From contig JANSLP010000339.1 of the NCBI GenBank assembly GCA_029298735.1, positions 1 to 33,685 on the forward strand: a stretch of DNA of 33,685 nucleotides, in the 5' to 3' direction. Shown here piece after piece: positions 27,367 to 33,685 of this stretch. The position numbers and the translations under genes are program-made. This DNA is from Ophiostoma sp. CBS 140.51. Lineage: Eukaryota; Ascomycota; Sordariomycetes; Ophiostomatales; Ophiostomataceae. The notes under the pieces were generated by a model, which was given only the letters and a program-made list of their open reading frames with translations, did not search any database and had not been told where the DNA came from. Each line of letters begins with the position of its first letter. Positions within the stretch are counted from its first letter, which is position 1.

Positions 27367-30066
27367 ATGGGCTGCCTCGTCTGCCGCGCGCGCAAGGTGC
27401 GGTGCGACGGTCGGATCGAAGGCGGATGTGCCAACTGTGCCCGTCTCGATTTGGCGTGCGATTTGGTGCCGGGAAACGAACGCTCACCGGCGACAACACC
27501 CAGCAAATCCAAGAGGACTTACCACAGTTGCGCGAGCTGCCGAGCGGCCAAGACCAAATGCAACGGCGACCAGCCGGTCTGCCTCAGATGCCGAGCACGG
27601 TCGATACCGTGTGTATACGGCACGACAGCAGGGCCGCTGTGGAGGAGAACTCTACGAGGGGAAAGTCAGTCATCGTCGTCACGAGGACCACCGTCACCAG
27701 CGACGAGTGAGCAGCGACGGGCATCAGAGAGTGTGCAGCATGCATTGCCACAGCAGGCGGCACCACCACATCCACCACCGAATTATATGATATCCGATGG
27801 GCCGCCATCATTACCGAGCCCATCTGTTAGTTTCGGCATGGACACAGACGAAGGTGTATCTCCCATGCAAAGGAGAACATCATCATCTGTAGCCATGCCC
27901 GGGATCTTGGAGACACAGGAGACTATTGAATCAAGTCCAGCCGCGACTGTTTCTGACGACAGTTTGGCATGGCTCTACTCCCCACAACTACCACAGTCTC
28001 CCGTCCTCTTACGAAAAGTCGTCGACCACTACTTTAGCAATGTGCATCCACTGCGGTGTTTTGCCTTTGTGCACAAACCCACATTTATGCGACAGTTGTC
28101 GGCGCCCGACGATGACGGTTTGAGGCTGCCGGTAAGCGACAGCGACGACATGGCTTTGCTGCTGAGTGTTTGTGCCCATGGGGCCAAATTTTGTGCTCTC
28201 GAACACAGTGAAATCACCACCTCTAGTGCTGCAGCTGGTAAGCGTATTCAAGCTGCTGGCCATGCATGGGCGACGGCAGCCGAGCATATTTTGATGACCC
28301 ACTACGGTCACATCACTGTGACCAGTCTCATGACGGCAGTGCTGCTGTACGACTACCGCTATCGGCTGGGCGACTTTGCCCACGCGCTGGTAATGAGCGG
28401 ACTGACGACACGCATGGCACACGCCTTGCAGCTGAACCGGGAGTATGGGCAGCCGAGTGGTGCGGAAGGCGAAATTGACAGTAGCCGCGCCGTATTATCG
28501 CCAGTCGAAAAAGAGGCACGCCGACGGCTCATGTGGGCTTGCTATGTCATTGACACGTGGACGGGCAGCGGCATGGACCAGTTGACACTGCTGAGGGAGG
28601 ACGACCTGCACATCCAACTGCCATGCAACGAACGGGACTTTTTGTTTCAGCGATCCGTCACCACCGGACGTTTGGGTGATCCACCAGGCATATCATCCGA
28701 CTTTGGAATGATGGCCTCGTACATTCGGTTGGTCAGCATATGGAAGAAGGTGGCCCGGTATGTCAAGCACTTGGATACGGCTGCACTACCTTGGCTTCCC
28801 GAATCCGAATTTGCCGTCCTAGATGAGGCTCTGCGTGCTTGGCGAGATGGGCTGGCACCCTACCTTGACTTTTCCCCGGATAGCATCTATACCCGTCTTG
28901 AGTCGTCTCAGCTGGGTGCTTTGGCCTTGCTCCATTGCACCTACTACAATGCCATGCTGGACCTGTATCGGGTTGGTATGCCCGAGCTGTTCAGTCTCAG
29001 ACATGCCTTCCGCTTCCCGCCCGAACAATCCGCTTTCCGCCACCACTTACAAACTCACTCCTTTCAACATGCCTGCCGCATGGCTTCTGTCCTCTCTCAG
29101 ACTGCTGCCCATGGTGCCCGGCATCTCGCCGACTCCATGACACCCATGTTTGCCTACAACTCGTCAAGAGTGATGTTGTACTACTTGGTGAGGCTACATG
29201 ACCCGAGTCGTCCAGATACACAGGCCACCGTCGCAGACACCATCCGCCATGTGCAGAGCAACAACCGTGTCTTGCAACTTGCATCGGCCATGATGCCCTT
29301 GTCGGAACCATTGCTGACTACAGCGCGTCACTGGTTGCAGAAGCTGCAGTCGGGGCTGGACCGGCAGGGTGTTCTCCGCCAGGGCGACGCAGATGAGACT
29401 GTCATCCCCGGCATGGCTGACGATCCAGCCTCAGCGTCGGCAGCCATACGTAGCCGGCAAAGACAACCCACATCCCATCCTGACAATGGAGGCGACGGCG
29501 GGGATCCCGACACCGACAGCGCCGACTCTTCTACGGACACACCCGATAATGTGTTGCACCCGCTCTCACTCTTCCGCCTCGCCCGCAAAACACTCAATGA
29601 CAAGGCCTACACAGAACCCTCGTCGCGGGCGTCGTCGTATGCTGGTGGTGGACTGCCGCCACTCAGAGATGTGGTGCAGGCCAGCAGCCTTGCCCACAGT
29701 AGCAATAACAACAGCCATCGGCCACCGTCACCGATGCCCGAGCGAGAACGAGCGACCACAGTCACTTTCAACGTGACTCCACTACCTCCAACAGTCCCTG
29801 TCCCCATGTACTCGACAGTCCCAACTGCGCCTACTCTCAACTGGGAGAGCGCCTTTGACGACCTCGCCACGGGACTGCACGTACTCCAAGACTACCCGCA
29901 CTGGGACTTTCACGGGTTTGAGCATATCAATAGCAATATCAGCAGTACAAATAGCGGCAGCAACAACGGCCCGGCGGGCCCCAGCCCTGGTCCTGGTCAA
30001 GTTCCTTCTGGCCATGCCTTTGACAACAGCGGGCTCACCACGTGGCCCGAGTACCGAAAGACGTGA
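27367..30066 (+). CDS. transcription factor with two tandem Zn2Cys6 clusters (regulator 2)
   Basis: Nuclear DNA-binding regulator, 899 aa, single exon. The start at 27367 is the first ATG in frame; an upstream in-frame TTG is not a likely start. Cluster 1 begins at once: Cys3, 6, 13, 21, 24 and 31 (CX2CX6CX7CX2CX6C, with RARKVR). Cluster 2 follows after 23 residues: Cys55, 58, 65, 72, 75 and 82 (CX2CX6CX6CX2CX6C, with RAAKTK). Both are complete. A Ser/Pro/Gln linker leads to the fungal-specific middle homology region from about 214 (LLRKVVDHYFSNVHPL), which includes the ARRRLMWACYVIDTWTG segment typical of the family. The last 250 or so residues are Ser/Asn/Pro-rich and probably disordered. 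It follows GUT2 on the same strand and could control the glycerol genes. An extra exon upstream is possible because the first Cys lies so near the start. Confidence 0.9.
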   Translation: MGCLVCRARKVRCDGRIEGGCANCARLDLACDLVPGNERSPATTPSKSKRTYHSCASCRAAKTKCNGDQPVCLRCRARSIPCVYGTTAGPLWRRTLRGESQSSSSRGPPSPATSEQRRASESVQHALPQQAAPPHPPPNYMISDGPPSLPSPSVSFGMDTDEGVSPMQRRTSSSVAMPGILETQETIESSPAATVSDDSLAWLYSPQLPQSPVLLRKVVDHYFSNVHPLRCFAFVHKPTFMRQLSAPDDDGLRLPVSDSDDMALLLSVCAHGAKFCALEHSEITTSSAAAGKRIQAAGHAWATAAEHILMTHYGHITVTSLMTAVLLYDYRYRLGDFAHALVMSGLTTRMAHALQLNREYGQPSGAEGEIDSSRAVLSPVEKEARRRLMWACYVIDTWTGSGMDQLTLLREDDLHIQLPCNERDFLFQRSVTTGRLGDPPGISSDFGMMASYIRLVSIWKKVARYVKHLDTAALPWLPESEFAVLDEALRAWRDGLAPYLDFSPDSIYTRLESSQLGALALLHCTYYNAMLDLYRVGMPELFSLRHAFRFPPEQSAFRHHLQTHSFQHACRMASVLSQTAAHGARHLADSMTPMFAYNSSRVMLYYLVRLHDPSRPDTQATVADTIRHVQSNNRVLQLASAMMPLSEPLLTTARHWLQKLQSGLDRQGVLRQGDADETVIPGMADDPASASAAIRSRQRQPTSHPDNGGDGGDPDTDSADSSTDTPDNVLHPLSLFRLARKTLNDKAYTEPSSRASSYAGGGLPPLRDVVQASSLAHSSNNNSHRPPSPMPERERATTVTFNVTPLPPTVPVPMYSTVPTAPTLNWESAFDDLATGLHVLQDYPHWDFHGFEHINSNISSTNSGSNNGPAGPSPGPGQVPSGHAFDNSGLTTWPEYRKT

Positions 30067-31373
30067 TTGAGAGTCAGAGGCCTGGTCGAAGGATGCACAA
30101 AGGTGATCACAGGACGGTGACAAGGTGGGCAAGGTGGACATCTCGGTGGACAAAGGTGGAGGACGGTGGAGGAAAGGTGAACGAAAGGGGGGAAAGGCAA
30201 AAAGAGAAAAAAAAGAGGGGAAAGTAATACGAAAGACACGAACAACACGAAGAGACGCAAGAGACGAATGAATCCTCCTGGGTGTGCGCGTCCCCACGAG
30301 GCGATGATACCATGCAATCGCCAACAGGCGAGTTTAGTCGCGAGAAGACTAAAGTGAAGCTCAAATAACAACTCCGAAACGATGCTTCCTCACTGTCATA
30401 ACCCTGTCAAATACCCCTGTGGCGTTTTGTTAGTGCCCTGTAGGCCCCTGCAACTGAGCGGAGTGCACTGGCGTTGGTGCTGCATGGCTTCCTCGGCGCT
30501 TGTCAGTGTCACCGTTGCAGTAGGATTCTTCGCTATCTTAGGAGTGTGACCTGGGATGCATCTCGAATTGCGACTGCCGTATTCGTGCTCCGTTTTCCTG
30601 GACTCTGCAACATCAGGGATACTTTGAGATACATGCCGTTGAGATCGTGGCTGACGCCACCTGCTCAACACTGCCGATGGCCGAGGCAGAGCCGTAACTC
30701 CCCGCAATACGAAAGGGAACATCGAGGCAAATGCATATCTGCATGCCGTGAGATGTGCAGCCGCGTGACGAGTTGACCCCTCACATATTTTATTTCACTT
30801 GCATCTGCAACGTAATATGCTCTCCGTTTCAAGCACGTCCAAGACTTTTATTTTCGTGAAATGGCTCCTCTCTCGGCAGTCGCTCGGCATTCAAGTGATG
30901 GTATTAGAAGCTGTCTTTCTTTCACGTGTGAGAAGCAGAACAACAAACAACGCAATGTCGTCGGAAGTGCCAAGATAATGCGCACCGGCTGTAGTGCGGG
31001 AAAAGAAGTGTCCAAACGGAGTAGATTTTGTGTTGCCGCCGATGTGGCGGGCCGGTCCGAGGACGGCACCGATCAACTCGGTAACCAGGCCGAACCGCTG
31101 GCCGGCCCCTATCGGCCGTAATTTGACAGATTTGTCGCTCCAGGGCAGAATGTCTACCTCACTCGAGTGCTTCTAGTAATCGTAAAAAAAAAGGCACACT
31201 TAACCCTAACTTGTCTCATACTATGTTTGTTTCAACTATTTTGTTTTTCATTACCGATAACTGCTAAAAACGGCGTGAAAATTGTACGTCCGGATATCTA
31301 GACCGGCCTACCGGGGAGAAAGCAAAAAGGCATACACCGCTCCACAATAGTTCTATTGACTCTAAAAGGGGGT
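30067..31373. other. gene-free right flank, first part
   Basis: About 1.3 kb with no recognisable gene. The first 300 bases are the regulator 2 3' flank, purine-rich on the plus strand. Short frames further on have no domain. AT content rises towards 31200-31380. Confidence 0.45.
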
Positions 31374-31378
31374 AAAAA
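31374..31378 (-). terminator. RNA polymerase III T-run
   Basis: TTTTT on the minus strand begins four bases after the tRNA-Pro fragment (plus-strand AAAAA at 31374-31378). It is the expected terminator of the tRNA gene and shows that the 3' end of the locus is kept. Confidence 0.5.
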
Positions 31379-31382
31379 GATG

Positions 31383-31418
31383 GGGTCTGTCCGTGGATCG
31401 AACACGGGACCTCTCGCA
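31383..31418 (-). pseudogene. truncated tRNA-Pro, 3' half only
   Basis: The minus strand carries the 3' half of a tRNA: anticodon-stem strand GCGAG preceded by T, variable loop AGGTC, a perfect T arm (CCGTG, TTCGATC, CACGG) and acceptor strand ACAGACC with discriminator C. TGCGAGAGG followed by the T arm is the hallmark of eukaryotic tRNA-Pro. The 5' half should pair as GGTCTGT with a D arm and a CTCGC stem, but none of that follows: the sequence diverges at 31419 inside the anticodon loop. A weak D-arm-like GAGTATAAC remains, so an internal deletion is possible. It cannot fold as a tRNA. The amino-acid identity is from memory of yeast tRNA-Pro. Confidence 0.62.
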
Positions 31419-31524
31419 AGTTATACTCAGGGTTGTTTACGTAAAGGGAAAGAACTTTAGGAGCGGTGGGTGAGGAAAGAACGGGTTTGGTTTAAAGAAG
31501 GAGGGGGCTGCGAGCGGGTTGAAT

Positions 31525-31589
31525 TTGCTCATACCAAATATGGAAGGAACGAGAGGGGAAAGCTTGCTCATATCAAGAAGGAACGACCT
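31525..31589. repeat. imperfect 39-base tandem repeat
   Basis: TTGCTCATACCAA...GGAAGGAACGA (from 31525) and TTGCTCATATCAA...GAAGGAACGA (from 31564) are offset by 39 bases. The minus strand is open across both and would encode a 13-residue repeat containing MSK and PL; I do not regard it as a supported gene. Confidence 0.5.
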
Positions 31590-31755
31590 CACGGGCGGCA
31601 AACACAGAAGGAGCTGCCCCCAGATTCCACCCACACGTGACGTTTTCTAGTCATTTCGTGCTATGATTGTTGCGATCGTGCCACCCCATGTTATTGCACG
31701 GACTGACCATAATCTTTGCGTTTAGTAAATGGCAAGAGCAGACAAGCTGCTGCTT

Positions 31756-31854
31756 GCGCTTTCCGTCCGTTCCTGACGCACCTTCCGAGTGTTCGGATTG
31801 GGAGGATTTCCGGTTCGCACTTTCCGTCTTGCCTTCGTCTGCACCTTCAGAGTG
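31756..31854. repeat. imperfect tandem duplication of about 61 bases
   Basis: Copy 1 (31756-31791) and copy 2 (31817-31854) share GC.CTTTCCGTC at the start and GCACCTTC.GAGTG at the end, with about 61 bases between starts. They are diverged duplicates with no assigned role. Confidence 0.5.
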
Positions 31855-32409
31855 ACGTTTGCATATGTTTTGTTGTTATTTGAAACGCGAGGAAGGTATG
31901 CACAAGTTTGTTTACTTCACCCCTGAATGACCCCTTATCACGTGCCACTAAATTCAAATTCAAACGAAAGTAAACTACCACAAAAGGCAGGAACGACCGT
32001 CACTCTGTGCCTTCCCAATAGGATGGCAACAACAATTGAAGATTTCTTAACGCTCTTCTCATCCAACACTGCCGTCCTCCACAATTTCTCTATGACATAG
32101 GACAATAACCAGGTCAAAACCAACAATACTATCGAGTCCGTGGACGGCCATTCATGTTGTGCAATCGCAGAAGAGTTTTTTCCACCACGGTCAATAGATA
32201 AGTGCCTCGTTGTCGAGCTTGAGGTTTATTGAGTGATCTGTCTATTTTTTTAATTTGTTTGGATATTGACCTACATGCTGGTAGGTTCATTGAGGAGAAA
32301 AATGTGACTCTCTCAGCAAAGGGCAAGGGTGAGTGACAAAAAGCTGTCTCTGGCTATGTGGCACATCATTCTCATTCATCGTTGAGTCCAATTGATTCTG
32401 GCCTGAAGG

Positions 32410-32847
32410 TTGTGCTTTTCTAACAAGCAGAGAAGCGACGGCTACGGCAGCTTGAGCCAAACTCCCAAACAACTAGAAGACTTTACTGATAAACCCACGA
32501 GACACGGCCATATTAGTGAGCCGCATGTCCTGACTGAAATGATTCACAAGCCGGCCTGTCCCGGTGTGGGCGAAGATAAGATGACAAGTGGCTTACTCTG
32601 TCAGCTGCCACACAAATGTTGAGAGTCCCTTGCTCGACGATACTTGCACCTGCTCCCCAAGACAAAGATTGAACCAGACACCATCATGATGACTGTCACT
32701 GCCGTAGTTTCTCAGTAGCCCGTTATGACCACATAGATTGTCAAAGACGGTATCGTCAAGAAGGGTGGTTTGTCTTTGTGCATGGACGGCTCCTGCAAGA
32801 GCCTGATTATCAGTTTGGTTAATCGACAGGTGTCAAGGATAAAGTGA
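32410..32847 (+). pseudogene. decayed unidentified reading frame with three in-frame stops
   Basis: One plus-strand frame stays coherent for about 145 codons, broken only by TGA (32620-32622), TAG (32716-32718) and TAG (32734-32736), and ends at TGA (32845-32847). The stops fall inside protein-like stretches (RRYLHLLPKTKIEPD; then IVKDGIVKKGGLSLCMDGSC). Each is one C to T change from CGA or CAG, as RIP would give. I do not recognise the protein. The 5' limit is not clear because other stops precede 32410. Confidence 0.4.
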
Positions 32848-33107
32848 ATAAACAAAAAAGGGTGTAGAGTCACATAATACGCTGGTTTTGTCCGCCGCTC
32901 AACTTTGTGCCTCTGCTGCCTACTATGGTTTGATCAGCTTCAGGTAACCGTACCGGGTCCGTGTATGGTGTGGTTGTATGGAAATGTAGAAACTGGGACG
33001 CAATACACCCTTAACATTCGATACTGAAGCTGGATTGGAAACCACGCGGATTATCGCCACGGATAAGATAAAGCTTCAGGTCGACGATTGTTAATGGCCA
33101 GCCCATT
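32848..33107. other. spacer without recognisable features
   Basis: AT-leaning sequence between the decayed frame and the repeat element. I see no gene or structure here. Confidence 0.4.
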
Positions 33108-33345
33108 GTCTGAGAACCCCGAAATTTCGAGGTTTATTCATGTAAGAATAGTATTTTTACGAGTGTCATTGCTTTTTTTGCAGCACAAAATACAATCTGT
33201 AAACCCAAAATTGCAAAGTTTATTCATGCAAGAATAAAAAAAAAATTACGAATATGGTGCGTTTCAGTTTTGAGCCAAAGAAAAGAGATGGTACTCATGA
33301 AAAAATTATTCTTACAAGAATAAACTTCGGGTTTTCAGTGTAATC
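33108..33345. mobile_element. MITE-like element with inverted ends and 86-base period
   Basis: A near-palindromic core TTATTCWTRYAAGAATA occurs at 33134-33150, 33220-33236 and, inverted, at 33306-33323; starts are exactly 86 bases apart. Flanks are shared too: CTGARAACCCSGAA-like sequence precedes copy 1 and the reverse complement of copy 3, and CTGTAAACCCAAAA precedes copy 2. Copies 1 and 3 thus form imperfect inverted ends of an element of about 235 bases with no coding capacity. A TA-type target duplication is not clear. A diverged MITE is the simplest reading; tandem repeats with one inverted unit are the alternative. Confidence 0.45.
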
Positions 33346-33685
33346 AGAGTCTGCAAAAGACTCCATTTTCTTCACAATGATGCTACTCTTTTTTGTTTCT
33401 TCCCTTTTTACTGTCCTCTTGCTGTCGCGATGCCATGTCGTCAAACGTTTGTCTTTCTTCCCCTTTCTCATAATGGAGCTTTGCGCGTCTCCCTGCAGTA
33501 CTCTTCAATCCAGCAATGTCTCTTGTAGAGCATTCCGAGCAGGGGATCACTACGACGCGATAGCCTCGGTCCTAATAGAGGGCGGTTGATATCTGTCACC
33601 CGTTGGGAGGATGTCAAGAAAAATAGCTTTTTTTTGTGTCAACTCACAACAACTCCAATGTCCACCAGGGTGAAGTCAAAGATAA
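33346..33685. other. window end, no gene seen
   Basis: A plus-strand frame of 70 codons (33377-33589) starts with a hydrophobic stretch rich in Leu and Phe, but it has no domain and no supporting context. I treat the stretch as unassigned. Confidence 0.35.

Larger units (their letters stand above)
31419..32409. other. gene-free right flank, second part
   Basis: About 1 kb without a recognisable gene, holding two short tandem duplications (31525-31589 and 31756-31854) next to the broken tRNA gene. The rest is AT-leaning unique sequence with no domain in any frame. Confidence 0.45.

Noticed and set aside
31200..31210. TTAACCCTAAC, resembling telomere repeat
   Set aside because: Less than two units, which is expected by chance; no array and no subtelomeric gene family nearby.

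Overview
The window looks like nuclear DNA of a filamentous ascomycete, most likely a Sordariomycete; order and genus are not resolved. Supporting signs are short introns (47-130 nt) with GTAAGT or GTACGT donors (some with CTAAC-like branch points), two large Zn2Cys6 transcription factors, a GH7 cellulase, CT-rich leaders, and decayed reading frames whose stop codons all look like C:G to T:A transitions, as expected from repeat-induced point mutation (RIP).

Left flank (1-1436): a decayed protein-kinase-like gene and AT-rich DNA. Carbohydrate block (1437-7363): a secreted GH7 endoglucanase-like protein with shortened loops, a sulfatase, and an MFS sugar-porter-type transporter. The sulfatase and transporter are divergent and share an 868 bp promoter that carries tandem CreA-type motifs. 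The first Zn2Cys6 regulator (7890-11024, minus strand, three exons, cluster split across all three) lies tail to tail with the transporter.

Central block (14419-26363): glycerol kinase (GUT1-like, minus), an aquaglyceroporin (plus) and FAD-dependent mitochondrial glycerol-3-phosphate dehydrogenase (GUT2-like, plus). Together they cover glycerol entry, phosphorylation and oxidation to dihydroxyacetone phosphate. They are separated by unusually long intergenic regions (2.8 and 4.5 kb) with no recognisable genes but with repeated candidate regulatory motifs. A second Zn2Cys6 regulator (27367-30066, plus), with two complete zinc clusters in tandem, closes the block. The main biological proposal is a glycerol-utilisation gene cluster bracketed by two candidate pathway regulators.

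Right flank (30067-33685): no intact gene. It holds the 3' half of a tRNA-Pro gene that still has its T-run terminator, short tandem repeats, a decayed unidentified reading frame, and a small element (about 235 bp) with three copies of a near-palindromic core spaced exactly 86 nt apart. The gene block is therefore flanked on both sides by decayed, repeat-affected DNA.
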